DNA from: Psychrobacter glacincola | GTDB taxonomy: Bacteria; Pseudomonadota; Gammaproteobacteria; Pseudomonadales; Moraxellaceae | Reading direction: 5' to 3' | DNA length: 64,000 nucleotides | NCBI RefSeq assembly: GCF_904846215.1 | Contig: NZ_CAJGZK010000002.1 | Location: 62,001 to 126,000 of the forward strand | Shown here: one piece after another, positions 13,941 to 22,695 of the stretch | How positions within the stretch are numbered: the first letter of the stretch is position 1 | Layout: every line of letters starts with the position of its first letter | The notes under the pieces: model-generated | Databases searched by the model: none | Told to the model about the DNA's origin: nothing | Seen by the model: the letters and a program-made list of their open reading frames with translations, nothing else | Program-made: the position numbers and the translations under genes

Positions 13941-16379
13941 AGTGCTTTTATTAGTTTCATAACTTTGTATGTCGTTTTTGACTGCATAAACGCGTGTACG
14001 GTTTTTCCTGAATGGCAGAGATACTCTGCATGTTTTGCGATCGCTTTCAGTCACATTCAATAATCCAGCTTCATCTAATACTTGCAATACTTTGCTTTTA
14101 TTAAATGGTGAACACACTTCATCAAACGTGCTGGTAGTAAAATAATATTCCCCTGTGTCGTAGTTATGATAGCCAACACGGTTAGTTATCTTGGCTTCAA
14201 AGTCTTGATAGGCAGTGCTGTGACAAGGTTGAAAACGACTACTACCATGCTGTTCAATAAACGCCTTGATATGCTCTATGATTTGACGCTGCTCATGCTC
14301 ACCATCACGCCCATAGTTATCAAGCCAATTATCTAAGCATGTCATAACGGCTGTGGTTGCTTGTCCTGCTTGCCAGCCTGTTATATCTGCCTGTGTTGCC
14401 ATTTCACCAGCAGCAGCCACAATAGCAAACCGTTTAGCCACTCTATGCGCTTGCGGTGCAAGGTCGCTATACTTACTCATAAAGTCATTTACAAGCTGCT
14501 TTGCTGTTGCTGTGGTTGCTGTTTTATCAGTAGTGATATGTTCTAACCATGCCATGCCAGCCACACCATAGTATCTATAATATAGCTCTTTGATTTTATC
14601 TGCTTGTGCTGCGCCAGTGTCTGCCAGTACCAAACTATCAAACGTCCTTAAGTCATTACCAGCCCCAGCATCAGCATCTATATGTGCTACTCGAATCTCA
14701 ATACCTGCATTGGTTTTCTGTCCTGCTTGCGCCATAAAGTTCTGCAGTGACTCCTCACCATTAGACAAAAAGATAATGCGCCATGTTTTAGTGGTTCGGT
14801 TGTGTCCCGTAACAGTGCTACGCCCTTTGCCAGTACCATTACCTAACATGTAAATAGTTCTGCCTACTGCTTTTGCATCGGAATCGCTAATTTCATCGAG
14901 TGGTAAAAAACTGTCATTGCATTCACTTGCTGTGCCCTCTAATGCGTTATCTGTACTGCGCCATGTCTTAACATACCTGTCAGGGTTGCCCCATACACTA
15001 GCAGCCGCTTTAAGCGATAAAGACTTACCCATAGTTGACGAGCCTACAATATGAAAACCACCCCCATCATCATCGAGTAATTCCATTAATTGACCAGCAA
15101 ACGCGCAAGCAATAGAGAAAACAAAACGGCTTTGTTCTGCTAGTGGTTTGCATAGCTCATCACGCCATTGTTCTAGCGTGCCTTGCTGGGCTATGGTGCT
15201 ATTGATTGCATGGGCAGACTGATAAACGATTAACTGCTTACTATCACTGCCTATTGCACCATCAGGTAATATATATTGCTCACCATGCCAGCCTAGCTTA
15301 TCAACACATAACGCCCGTTTGTGAATAGGGTAGTTTTGAATATAAGTGTCTAAGTAGCTGCGCTGTTTGCCATTGGTGGTAATGTTCAAGCCTTGACTGG
15401 CAAGCTCCTTGCGATACTCACGGGCATCACCTTGTAGCAGTGATAACGGCATTGACCACGTATGTGGCACGTTATCATCATCACGCCATTGCAGTAACCG
15501 CCCCCATGTTCCGCTGCTTATGTCCCGTGTTTTAGCGATAACCTCAATCGGTGAACAAATAAAGGCCTTAAACTTAAAGGTTATGTTTGCTGGGTCGTCA
15601 TCGTTATATTTCACGAAAAATAGCCCATCATGGTATAGCTCAAAACGCCCATCAGCATAAATCATCGGCTCATTCAGCTGTGGATCATCGCGCCATTCAG
15701 GATAGTAAGCGGTATCTTGTAAATTGATTAGCTGGGTTTCATCAGCTGCCAGTATCGCCTCATAACTATGGTTAGCATGTAGCATTGTGAGAATATCAGC
15801 TATGGTAACCAATGCCCTAGCATTCACACCTGCCAATAGATTTATCATGCCTTTGTTATCTATGGTCATTGGTACGGTTAGCAGTGATCCGCTACTCCAA
15901 TGCTGCACCATCTTTTTAAAGGATTGCTTTGTCTTTTGAGGGCTGATAATAAAAGTTATTTTGTCGTCTGCCATACACTGATAGGCATCAATGCCATATT
16001 CTGCATCATCAAAAGCAATTATCTCATTAGCTTTGTTTAAGTCACCAATGACGATAGCGCCATACCCTGTAGGATCAATAACAATAGGCTTGGCTTTGCT
16101 GTTTGGTGTGTAGAATACTGCGCCTACAATATCGCCTTGTTTATCGGTCAATCGTAAGGCTATCGTGCCAGCTGTCGGTACTATTGATGCGTCATCTGTA
16201 GTAAGATTGTCGGTGACGTTGAGCAAGCTATTGGGCGGTAGTAGGTCAAATAGTTTAATCAATAGCTTATCGTCTGCCAGCCCTTGCCGTGTGGCTGCAT
16301 CAAAACTATTCATTACCACTGTAAAGCCTGTGCTAAATGCACGGGCTTTTTGATGGGTGTTTGTTGGTGTGGTAGTCAT
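13833..16379 (-). CDS. DUF927-family helicase (P4 alpha/primase-helicase-like replication protein)
   Basis: This 848-residue protein of the DUF927 superfamily is found in phage satellites and islands. The P-loop is 'IVGSSTMGKSLSL' (about residues 446-453) and the Walker B-like 'FLPLDEISD' is near 491. A sensor-like 'IIFLSNGEES' follows. The N-terminal third has no clear zinc-binding TOPRIM primase, so a helicase acting with other primases is likely. The C-terminal 35 residues are Gly/Thr/Gln-rich and encoded by 9-base-spaced DNA repeats. Translation is coupled to the upstream 37-residue gene (ATGA overlap). It is probably the replication protein of the excised ssrA island. Confidence 0.85.
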   Translation of the reverse strand: MTTTPTNTHQKARAFSTGFTVVMNSFDAATRQGLADDKLLIKLFDLLPPNSLLNVTDNLTTDDASIVPTAGTIALRLTDKQGDIVGAVFYTPNSKAKPIVIDPTGYGAIVIGDLNKANEIIAFDDAEYGIDAYQCMADDKITFIISPQKTKQSFKKMVQHWSSGSLLTVPMTIDNKGMINLLAGVNARALVTIADILTMLHANHSYEAILAADETQLINLQDTAYYPEWRDDPQLNEPMIYADGRFELYHDGLFFVKYNDDDPANITFKFKAFICSPIEVIAKTRDISSGTWGRLLQWRDDDNVPHTWSMPLSLLQGDAREYRKELASQGLNITTNGKQRSYLDTYIQNYPIHKRALCVDKLGWHGEQYILPDGAIGSDSKQLIVYQSAHAINSTIAQQGTLEQWRDELCKPLAEQSRFVFSIACAFAGQLMELLDDDGGGFHIVGSSTMGKSLSLKAAASVWGNPDRYVKTWRSTDNALEGTASECNDSFLPLDEISDSDAKAVGRTIYMLGNGTGKGRSTVTGHNRTTKTWRIIFLSNGEESLQNFMAQAGQKTNAGIEIRVAHIDADAGAGNDLRTFDSLVLADTGAAQADKIKELYYRYYGVAGMAWLEHITTDKTATTATAKQLVNDFMSKYSDLAPQAHRVAKRFAIVAAAGEMATQADITGWQAGQATTAVMTCLDNWLDNYGRDGEHEQRQIIEHIKAFIEQHGSSRFQPCHSTAYQDFEAKITNRVGYHNYDTGEYYFTTSTFDEVCSPFNKSKVLQVLDEAGLLNVTESDRKTCRVSLPFRKNRTRVYAVKNDIQSYETNKSTGTDGTTGTNHTQQGLDTVLSIKTPLGQMGQSSSIY

Positions 16380-16489
16380 CTAGTCCCCCTTACTTGTGAC
16401 TGGTTCGGCTTGCGCTGCTCTCTATATTTTTTATAGTAGCTTTTGCGCTTAGCGTACTTACGGCTTTGCTTTGGTGGGTAGGTTTTCAC
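16376..16489 (-). CDS. 37-residue very basic small protein
   Basis: This small gene starts at GTG with AAGGAG eight bases upstream. The GTGA overlaps the stop of the preceding gene, and its own TGA overlaps the ATG of the helicase gene (ATGA). The product is rich in Lys, Arg and Tyr (…SRKYAKRKSYYKKYREQRK…), so it may bind nucleic acid. Double translational coupling and the ribosome site argue that it is real. I recognise no family. Confidence 0.6.
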   Translation of the reverse strand: MKTYPPKQSRKYAKRKSYYKKYREQRKPNQSQVRGTR

Positions 16490-17070
16490 TGGCTGCCCTC
16501 CTTGCCGTAGCGAGTCATTGCTAGGGTTTCTTTGATTGAATTTACTTGTCTTTGTAATAGGTCATACCACGTTACGGTAGCGTCATGCGTTAATCGTGCC
16601 ATTGATATAGCGGTGTGAGTGTCTATTTTCTCGTAGTGAATAAGTCCTAGTAACTGACCAATATCACTTATGACAATAGCTGCGCTTTCAATGTCGCAAG
16701 CAATATCTGATAAATCAAAAGCAGATATTAATATCACTTCTTTGTCGTCTGCTTCGGTAGTGTCTATTATTGTGCGTTGGCTGATATGTATGCCACTGTA
16801 TAGAGTAGCTATTGCTTGGCGGTTGGCTAGCGTGTCATGGAATAGTGAGGGCAATACGTAGCAGTCCTCATGATAGGCTCTACCATCAGCACGATATAAG
16901 CACTCAACATTGCCAATATTGATAGTTAGGCAGTCTTTTGATTTGTTGAATAGCTTATAAGTACCATCGCCCACAGACGGGCATAGCACGTTGTCACCTG
17001 CCTTAAATGTGGCTGGTATGCTGTTAGTAGTGGTTTGAGTGTTTGAGGTCGTACGGATTGATTTACCCAT
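16486..17070 (-). CDS. Hypothetical island protein (194 residues)
   Basis: I do not recognise this protein. The N-terminus is Thr/Asn-rich, the first third holds a compact beta-rich segment (residues ~22-70, 'FKAGDNVLCPSVGDGTYKLF...CLYRADGRAYHEDCYVLPS') and the remainder is helical. It overlaps the preceding gene by eight bases and the following 37-residue gene by four, so it belongs to one transcription unit with the helicase. A segment like 'DLSDIACDIESAAIVISDIGQLL' near residue 118 resembles regulatory proteins of small prophages, but only weakly. Confidence 0.6.
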   Translation of the reverse strand: MGKSIRTTSNTQTTTNSIPATFKAGDNVLCPSVGDGTYKLFNKSKDCLTINIGNVECLYRADGRAYHEDCYVLPSLFHDTLANRQAIATLYSGIHISQRTIIDTTEADDKEVILISAFDLSDIACDIESAAIVISDIGQLLGLIHYEKIDTHTAISMARLTHDATVTWYDLLQRQVNSIKETLAMTRYGKEGSQ

Positions 17071-17596
17071 GATGGATAGCTCCTAGTGATTTATGAGTTA
17101 ATGCCACGCTATACGGTAAAAGTATAGGGTGACGGGTCTTACTCTCGGCATCACTAGAAGCCGCCCCGCATATTCGCCTTTCGGCTATTGTATTTTGCAG
17201 CGTCAACCCGTCATAGTCGGTTAGCAAGTGACTTGCTATAGATATGAGGGAATGCCCCCTTGTTACGCTTAAATGCGCGTTTGGGGCTGTGCTTGATGGC
17301 ATAGTGACAGCTTGAGAGGCTGCGCTATTATCAGGCACAAAAAAAGCCAATAAGTAACGGCTGGCTTGTCCGCTAGTGATTTTCGAGAGGTCTATATAGT
17401 AACCATTGTTGGTATTGGTTGCAATCGGTTTTGGTTGTACTGGTTGGCAAGCGATTAATGATAGTAGCAAGCCAATACCTGCCACCCATGCCATGAATAT
17501 AATAAAGCTAAGTAGTAAGCCTCGCTTAGGTGGCTGTTTGCAATCGTGTGCCCCGTGGCTGGCTTGTGGATTGGTTTTGTTATGATTATCACTCAT
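17063..17596 (-). CDS. Hypothetical membrane-anchored island protein
   Basis: This is a 177-residue protein. A polar, basic N-terminus (28 residues) is followed by one transmembrane helix ('LLLSFIIFMAWVAGIGLLLSLIAC', residues 27-50) that ends in Cys. It could be a lipoprotein-like or simple bitopic protein with its C-terminus outside. The C-terminal third ('ERRICGAASSDAESKTRHPILLPYSVALTHKSL') vaguely recalls short Ash/Icd-like phage proteins, which I cannot verify. It overlaps the previous frame's stop at its ATG and the next gene by eight bases, so it is part of the island operon. Confidence 0.55.
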   Translation of the reverse strand: MSDNHNKTNPQASHGAHDCKQPPKRGLLLSFIIFMAWVAGIGLLLSLIACQPVQPKPIATNTNNGYYIDLSKITSGQASRYLLAFFVPDNSAASQAVTMPSSTAPNAHLSVTRGHSLISIASHLLTDYDGLTLQNTIAERRICGAASSDAESKTRHPILLPYSVALTHKSLGAIHHG

Positions 17597-17871
17597 GGCT
17601 TGTTACCTCCACTGTTGGCAAGGTTATAAGCCCGTCCATCATTTCACTAACAATGCTTGCGAGCTCGCTATTAGCAAGTAAGGCGCTTCTAACTGCCACT
17701 ACCACGCCCTTGCTTGCGTCATCATTGGTATTGATAGCACTAAGTACTAAGTGCCATTGCTAGGCTTTCAGCATCGTTTGATAGGTCTTGTATGCGGTCA
17801 TTAATGACAGACAAGTAATAACTATCTACTGCCACTAGGCGCGGTTCTAAGCGTTCGCTGTCATTACCCAT
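17589..17871 (-). pseudogene. Small island gene split by a likely one-base deletion
   Basis: The frame starting at 17871 (ATG overlapping the KilA-N gene's stop) encodes 43 residues, ending '…DLSNDAESLAMALST' at 17740. The next frame then stays open (…HLVLSAINTNDDASKGVVVAVRSAL…) to a TGA at 17589-17591 that overlaps the ATG of the following gene. Adding one base near 17755 would join them into a protein of about 92 residues with coupled start and stop. Either a frameshift mutation, a read error or programmed shifting explains this. The family is unknown. Confidence 0.5.
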
Positions 17872-18385
17872 TGTTAGCACCTCCTATAAGGTTAAGATTA
17901 GGCTGCATTTGCTTGATCGTGCTATCAATATGCTGTTTTAGCTGTGGCTTGATCTGTTTGCCACCAATGCAAAGAAAACGCCCTGCGCTAGTCAATCCAG
18001 CATCAACAATGCTTAACTCATTACATAGCTTATTAAGTCGTTCGCTAAGCTCTACCTGTTGGCTTACCATCGAGTCAAAAGCACGTATTACCAACAGTTG
18101 AAAACGTGGGCTAATCCACATGGCATAGCTGTAAACAAGCTCACGGCATACAAACGTGCCTTGTTGTTCTGAATGACCACCTTGAATAACTTTATAAGCT
18201 ATTGAATTTGTTCCGTTCCTCACATCTGAGGAACGCTCTATTTCATCAATTAAGTTCTTAGTGTTTTCTAATCGCATGAAGTTATTAGCTTGATGTTTTT
18301 TACTGCTACCACTAACTTTGTGTAAGTCATTAAGTGAGTAAAGCCCGTCCATCATTCGTATAGTGTTATTTAATATAGTAAGCAT
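17864..18385 (-). CDS. KilA-N-domain protein
   Basis: This 173-residue protein starts with a KilA-N domain: 'MMDGLYSLNDLHKVSGSSKKHQANNFMRLENTKNLIDEI', then 'VFVCRELVYSYAMWISPRFQLLVIRAFD'-like sequence (here GTFVCRELVYSYAMWISPRF). KilA-N domains are DNA-binding modules in phage proteins, often regulators or anti-repressors. A longer open frame begins at 18430, but AAGGGG is placed before the ATG at 18385, two bases past the stop of the upstream gene. The C-terminal part ('LSERLNKLCNELSIVDAGLTSAGRFLCIGGKQIKPQLKQHI') may form a coiled helix. It is part of the island regulatory operon. Confidence 0.85.
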   Translation of the reverse strand: MLTILNNTIRMMDGLYSLNDLHKVSGSSKKHQANNFMRLENTKNLIDEIERSSDVRNGTNSIAYKVIQGGHSEQQGTFVCRELVYSYAMWISPRFQLLVIRAFDSMVSQQVELSERLNKLCNELSIVDAGLTSAGRFLCIGGKQIKPQLKQHIDSTIKQMQPNLNLIGGANNG

Positions 18386-18387
18386 GA

Positions 18388-18630
18388 TTAAACCCCTTCT
18401 ACTGTTTGCGGTGCTGGCGTGTCTATCCAATATGTCTTATAGGTCTTACCGTTGCGTTTGACGGTCTTATCTTGGATAACCACACCTTGCGCCCTTAGCT
18501 CGCTCACCCTTTGTAAAAAGCATGTTATTTGCCATAGGTCGAACGCTTCATAAGTCGATAGGCTGTTACCTGTCAGCATGTAGTCATGGATAATCTGCTT
18601 ATAGCTCTGTTTGGTTTGCCGTGTCTGCAT
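18388..18630 (-). CDS. Small winged-helix-like island protein
   Basis: This 80-residue protein resembles small helix-turn-helix/winged-helix phage proteins. 'KQIIHDYMLTGNSLSTYEAFDLWQITCFLQRVSELRAQGVVIQDKTV' reads as three helices, and 'NGKTYKTYWID' as a wing. Proteins of this type occur beside primase or regulatory genes in prophages. It starts three bases past the AlpA-like gene and ends two bases before the KilA-N gene, so it is translated within the same operon. Confidence 0.7.
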   Translation of the reverse strand: MQTRQTKQSYKQIIHDYMLTGNSLSTYEAFDLWQITCFLQRVSELRAQGVVIQDKTVKRNGKTYKTYWIDTPAPQTVEGV

Positions 18631-18633
18631 AAC

Positions 18634-18927
18634 CTACACCTCGCTAGTGTTTGAGGTGTGTTTATTGATCCACTCGTTAACCGCTGCATATGACCACGCT
18701 GTCATGGTAGGGGATAACTTAACAGGTGCTACAAAACGCCCATCTTTTGACCATTCAAAAAGGGTGGTTTTGCTAAAGGGTAGAAATGGCAGAATATCTT
18801 TAGCTCTACCTAATCCAGTGGTAGGCAGTTGCCTAGCGTGTAGGCTATCGGATATTTTCTGAATGTCGTTCGCGGTGTTATCACTGAATGCAATAGCAGA
18901 GGTTTGGTTTGTTTGTTGCTTGTCCAT
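18634..18927 (-). CDS. AlpA-like regulator of the ssrA island
   Basis: This 97-residue protein has an AlpA-type helix-turn-helix in its second half: 'GRAKDILPFLPFSKTTLFEWSKDGRFVAPVKLSPTMTAWSYAAVNEWIN'. The N-terminal 33 residues are polar and extra to the usual AlpA core. It is the first gene of the operon leading to the KilA-N and helicase genes. AlpA proteins of satellites control integrase and excision genes, which is the likely job here. It is clearly different in sequence from the AlpA-like protein of the left element. Confidence 0.8.
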   Translation of the reverse strand: MDKQQTNQTSAIAFSDNTANDIQKISDSLHARQLPTTGLGRAKDILPFLPFSKTTLFEWSKDGRFVAPVKLSPTMTAWSYAAVNEWINKHTSNTSEV

Positions 18928-19116
18928 TTGTATAGCTCCATAAAATGCTTTGGCGTTACGCTTCGGCTTATGGAACTATTCTAGGGGTAGGTTTTTCTTA
19001 AAAATAGACGGAAAGGTAGGGTTATCGCTACCCCTCTAAAACTTCCTTTTTATTATAAATAATGAGTGTTCCTGTTGCTTAGGTCAATAAAATAGAAGTT
19101 TGAAAACATAGGGGTA

Positions 19117-19920
19117 TTAGAAAGGTATATCGAAATCTATATCTGCTTTAGGTAGATTATCAGGCAAATTAACAGTAAGTTTTTTTTGTACTTCAATAGC
19201 TAAACGTTTATCTGCACTTTTACCTACTTTTAGGGGGGTAGGATTGGCTTTAGCTCTACCACCTGTAGTGTCCCAGTTTGGAATAGCGGCAAGCTCTTTA
19301 AAAAACTTCTCACCTGTATTAGTCACACCAAAAGCTTTGGCATTATCTTTCATCCAATCTTCTATAAATCCCTTTACTCTTTTCCCATTTAGGTTGTCTG
19401 TTTGAGCTGCTTCCCATGCTCTAACGCATAAAGCCAATTTAGCAGAATAATTCAAGTGCTTTTGGTTCATGTAGTCATCTTTTTTACCATTAGGGAATAA
19501 CAAATGCGGATAAACGCCCCTATCTGATAACCATTCTTTTAGATCTTCTCTATCTATTGTAGTTTTAGCTGTGTTAATATCTGATATAGCTATCCAGTCT
19601 TTGTTTAAGTCATTTTGAATAAGACTTTCAGTGTATGGGGTAACAACTATATAAGCGTTTAACTTACCTGCCTTGATAGCATGCACCAACGTTTTTAAAC
19701 TAATTGAAAAAACATCCTCTGCATTATGTGGATCACCGTCTTTATTGCGTACTGACACATAATCACTATTACCATAGTTATCATGATAAACATTGTTCGG
19801 ACTTACACCAGCAATCAATGCTGCTGCATCCTCAATACTTATAACATCCATAAGCTTGTATAAATCGGCATCACTTAAAGCGTTTACAAATTCATCAAAG
19901 AAACTATTTCTTTCAGCCAT
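19117..19920 (-). CDS. Hypothetical island protein (267 residues)
   Basis: The family is seen in Moraxellaceae islands but I know no function. An N-terminal segment 'ISIEDAAALIAGVSPNNVY' is followed by a region ending 'WLSDRGVYPHLLFP'. The C-terminal half 'NQKHLNYSAKLALCVRAWEAAQ' … 'FFKELAAIPNWDTTGGRAK' has the pattern of phage accessory proteins with a helical domain. A GTG two codons upstream is possible, but AGGGG fits the ATG at 19920. It is followed downstream by about 190 non-coding bases before the AlpA-like gene, so it may be a separate unit. Confidence 0.6.
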   Translation of the reverse strand: MAERNSFFDEFVNALSDADLYKLMDVISIEDAAALIAGVSPNNVYHDNYGNSDYVSVRNKDGDPHNAEDVFSISLKTLVHAIKAGKLNAYIVVTPYTESLIQNDLNKDWIAISDINTAKTTIDREDLKEWLSDRGVYPHLLFPNGKKDDYMNQKHLNYSAKLALCVRAWEAAQTDNLNGKRVKGFIEDWMKDNAKAFGVTNTGEKFFKELAAIPNWDTTGGRAKANPTPLKVGKSADKRLAIEVQKKLTVNLPDNLPKADIDFDIPF

Positions 19921-20024
19921 ATCCACACCCCTACACCCTTAAATCATAATAGGTGCAAGGCAGTGACAGCATAAGGGTGTGAATAGCTGTCGTTCGGGTA
20001 ATTAGTCCTAGCCTTGCATGGTCG

Positions 20025-21278
20025 TTACAGCATGATGTTAGCCATGCTTTGTTTTTGTTGTTTAAAGCTGGTATGTATGACATTGTCCAATTTGCCAGCA
20101 TAAGCATCATCAATGAAGTTTGCCCACTGGTTCATCATGTCTATTCTGTATGGTAGGTGCTGCGCCCCGTTGTAGGCTGCACTGATCTTATTTTCCCTAT
20201 CATGTGCCAGCTGTAGCTCTATCGCTTCGTGCATGTATTCCTGCTCATGCAATGTGGTACTGGCAAGCCCTCTAAACCCGTGCCCTGTCATCTTGCCTTT
20301 ATAGCCCATGTTCCATAGGGCATTGATAAATGCGCTTTGACTGTATGGCTTACGTGTTGAGGTATTAAAGAAAACATACTGATCCGAAAAGCCTAATTCT
20401 TTGATCTGCTTTAATATCGCTACTGCTTGCGGTGCTAGTGGCACGATATGCAAGCGCCTAGCTTTCATCTTTTCAGCTGGGACAGTCCATAAGCCGCGAT
20501 TAAAATCTATGTCCTGCCATTCCATAAATCTAATCTCATTGGTACGTACAAACGTATAGCATAAAAACCATAAGCCTAGTTTCACCAATAGATCACCATC
20601 ATAAGCATTAATATCTTTTAATAGCTTGGGTAATTGCTGGCTAGTGATACGGCTATGATTGACGGTTTTGTGTGGCTTGATGGCTTCGGCTAAATCGGTA
20701 GCTGGGTTATGCGTGGCTAGTCCATTGCGGATAGCGTGCTTAAATATCTGCCCTATCTCTCTAATAGTCCGCCTTGCCATTTCATTAGCGCCGCGGCTCT
20801 CCACTGCTTTACCGATAGCCAATACATCAGGTGCGGTAATGTCGTTTATGTTCTTTTGACCAATAGAGGGCTTAACATCACGCATGTATGCAGAATAGTT
20901 ACGGGAAAAGGTGCTTTCTGCTAGGTAGGTTTTGCGCTCTGCGTACCATGACTGGGCTATGTTATCGAAAACATTTAAACCGTCTTGGCTGGCTTGCTGC
21001 TCTCTCTTATGGTCTTTAGGGTTAACACCATCAGCTATTAAGCGTTTGATCTCAATATTGCGCTGGCGTGCATTCTGTAGGCTCATTACTGGATAAGTGC
21101 CAATAGTGAGGGTTTGCTGTTTGCCTTGCCAGCGGTAGGCGCTGATCCATGACTTAACGCCAGTGTAACGCACCCATAACTGCAGCCCGTTACCATCACT
21201 ATGTTTGTCAGGTCGCTTTGTATCAATCGAGGTGCTACTGGGCTATAGCTTATTGATAACGGTATGAGTTAAGGGCAT
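20025..21278 (-). pseudogene. P4-type tyrosine integrase with an in-frame amber codon
   Basis: The product is a phage-type tyrosine recombinase (DUF4102 N-terminal arm domain plus catalytic domain). Catalytic features visible are 'CYTFVRTNEIRFMEW' (Arg), 'KARRLHIVPL' (Lys region) and 'GHGFRGLASTTL' (HxxR). 'LQLAHDRENKISAAYNG' supplies the second His and Tyr region. The natural start is the ATG at 21278 (AAGGA upstream), giving MPLTHTVINKL and then TAG (21243-21245). The frame continues with 'PSSTSIDTKRPDKHSDGNGLQLWVRYTG', the expected family sequence. Without suppression, translation must restart at the GTG at 21173, losing about 35 residues of the arm-binding domain. It lies next to ssrA, its target. 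Confidence 0.75.
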
Positions 21279-21343
21279 TGGACTATCCTTTGTTGGTATT
21301 GAGCATGTGTATAAACTCTAATACCAACAATAATACCAACATT

Positions 21344-21456
21344 CTATATAGGACGCCATACCCCTATATAACCCTCAATCCTTGAAAAACGCCCAAAATA
21401 AAGGGCTAACAGTCTATGACGGTCAGCCCTTTATCGTTGTTTGGTGGAGATGGCGG
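21344..21456. repeat. Right attachment repeat of the ssrA island (attR-like)
   Basis: This is the partner of 10871-10983. It includes the last 15 bases of intact tmRNA and its terminator. The exactly matching 74-bp part (21383-21456) bounds the crossover. The integrase gene lies immediately inside. Confidence 0.85.
21400..21432 (-). terminator. tmRNA terminator
   Basis: The stem AAAGGGCTAAC/GTCAGCCCTTT (one G-T mismatch) lies 10 bases after the tmRNA 3' end and is followed by a T-rich run on the minus strand. The same hairpin is duplicated at the left end of the island. Confidence 0.8.
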
Positions 21457-21820
21457 GAGTTGAACCCGCGTCCGCCAGCATTACGCTCATGAATCTACAT
21501 GTTTAGTTTCTGTCTTTGGTTTTAGTCCGCACCGATCCGACAGTCAGGATGGATAGGACGATTCTCTACTTTTAAACCCAAGCAATTGAGACAATCGCTT
21601 GTGGCGCTTCTACATGCGGACGCTTCAACTTAGTTGACCAACTGTAGATGATCAGCAACTAAGTAAACAGGATTTAAACCATGTAAACAGGGTTTAAGCT
21701 GCTAGAGCGTAATTTTCGTCGTTTGCGACTATAACAATATATGTTTGATTAACGAGAGGACATATACTCTCGACATGCATCATTGAGTTTCATCACCAGC
21801 GTCGAAGCCAGAACATCCCC
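21442..21820 (-). ncRNA. ssrA: tmRNA (transfer-messenger RNA)
   Basis: This 379-base tmRNA rescues stalled ribosomes. The 5' end is GGGGATGTTCTGGCTTCGAC (ending at 21820) and the 3' end GGTTCAACTCCCGCCATCTC-CACCA (21442), which together form the alanine-tRNA-like domain. The tag frame at 21694-21726 reads ANDENYALAA followed by TAA, identical to the E. coli tag. The CCA is encoded. A promoter with TTGCAA and TATAAT lies just upstream. The island inserted at its 3' end has rebuilt the gene without loss. Confidence 0.97.
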
Positions 21821-21833
21821 AATAAGGTCGAGG

Positions 21834-21863
21834 ATTATATAGCACTTGTACCTCTGCTTGCAA
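21834..21863 (-). promoter_or_regulatory. ssrA promoter
   Basis: On the minus strand, TTGCAA (-35, 21858-21863) and a perfect TATAAT (-10, 21834-21839) are 18 bases apart. They lie 14 bases before the tmRNA 5' end. Confidence 0.7.
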
Positions 21864-21905
21864 CCTATTAGAAGTCCGTATTACATTAAGTTACAGCTTA
21901 AGCAT

Positions 21906-22577
21906 CTAAGCCAATACCTTATTTAACCATTTACCCATATTTTGAATTTGCGGCATACATACTTGATGTGCCATTGGATACGTATGGTACGCAACATTGT
22001 ATCCTTTCTCTGATAATAACTGCTTTGCTTGCTCGCCTAAAATCGCTGGAACGACTGGATCATGCGTACCATGTTCAATTAATATCGGCATATCTTTATT
22101 AGCGTCGCTATAGCTAATATTGTCATTGGTTGCTAGATAGGTAGAGAGCGTCATCAAGCCAGCCAAACGCTCTGGATAGCCAAGTGCCACATGATAAGCG
22201 ACTGCCCCGCCCTGCGAAAATCCTGCAATCACAATATGCTCAGGTTTCACACCTCGCTCTACTTCACGAGCAATCAAATCCTCTATCTGCTGCGCAGACT
22301 CTTCAATCTGATTCACATCAACCTTACGCTCAAGACTCATCTCTAATATGTCATACCATGCTGGCATAACCATACCGCCATTTATAGTCACTGGACGATT
22401 GGGCGCATGCGGAAAGATAAAACGTACAGCCATATCAGCATCTAATCCTAGCTGCGGCACTACTGGTTCAAAATCGTGCCCGCTCGCGCCCAAACCATGC
22501 AGCCAAATCACCGCTCTATTAATCGCTTTGTTTGCAGGATTGTGTTCGACAATAACGGCATCTAAATACTTACTCAT
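21906..22577 (-). CDS. Carboxylesterase/phospholipase-like alpha/beta hydrolase
   Basis: This 223-residue member of the phospholipase/carboxylesterase family (AbH-type, like bacterial EstB) hydrolyses short-chain esters. The catalytic Ser is in 'IAGFSQGGAVAYH', Asp in 'EHGTHDPVVPA' and His in 'AHQVCMPQI'. The 'WLHGLGASGHDF' oxyanion strand is at residues 26-37. It appears cytoplasmic, with no signal peptide. AAGGATAACC precedes ATG. It is a single gene transcribed away from the GDPD lipoprotein gene and downstream of ssrA. Confidence 0.9.
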   Translation of the reverse strand: MSKYLDAVIVEHNPANKAINRAVIWLHGLGASGHDFEPVVPQLGLDADMAVRFIFPHAPNRPVTINGGMVMPAWYDILEMSLERKVDVNQIEESAQQIEDLIAREVERGVKPEHIVIAGFSQGGAVAYHVALGYPERLAGLMTLSTYLATNDNISYSDANKDMPILIEHGTHDPVVPAILGEQAKQLLSEKGYNVAYHTYPMAHQVCMPQIQNMGKWLNKVLA

Positions 22578-22695
22578 TGGTTATCCTTAATGATATTCAA
22601 AAACTTAAAAGGAATTACTATAAAACTGCTTCGGTTGTCATCATTCCTTAAACATAACCCTATAGTTTAGGTGCTAAGTCAGTGACAGTAAAATT

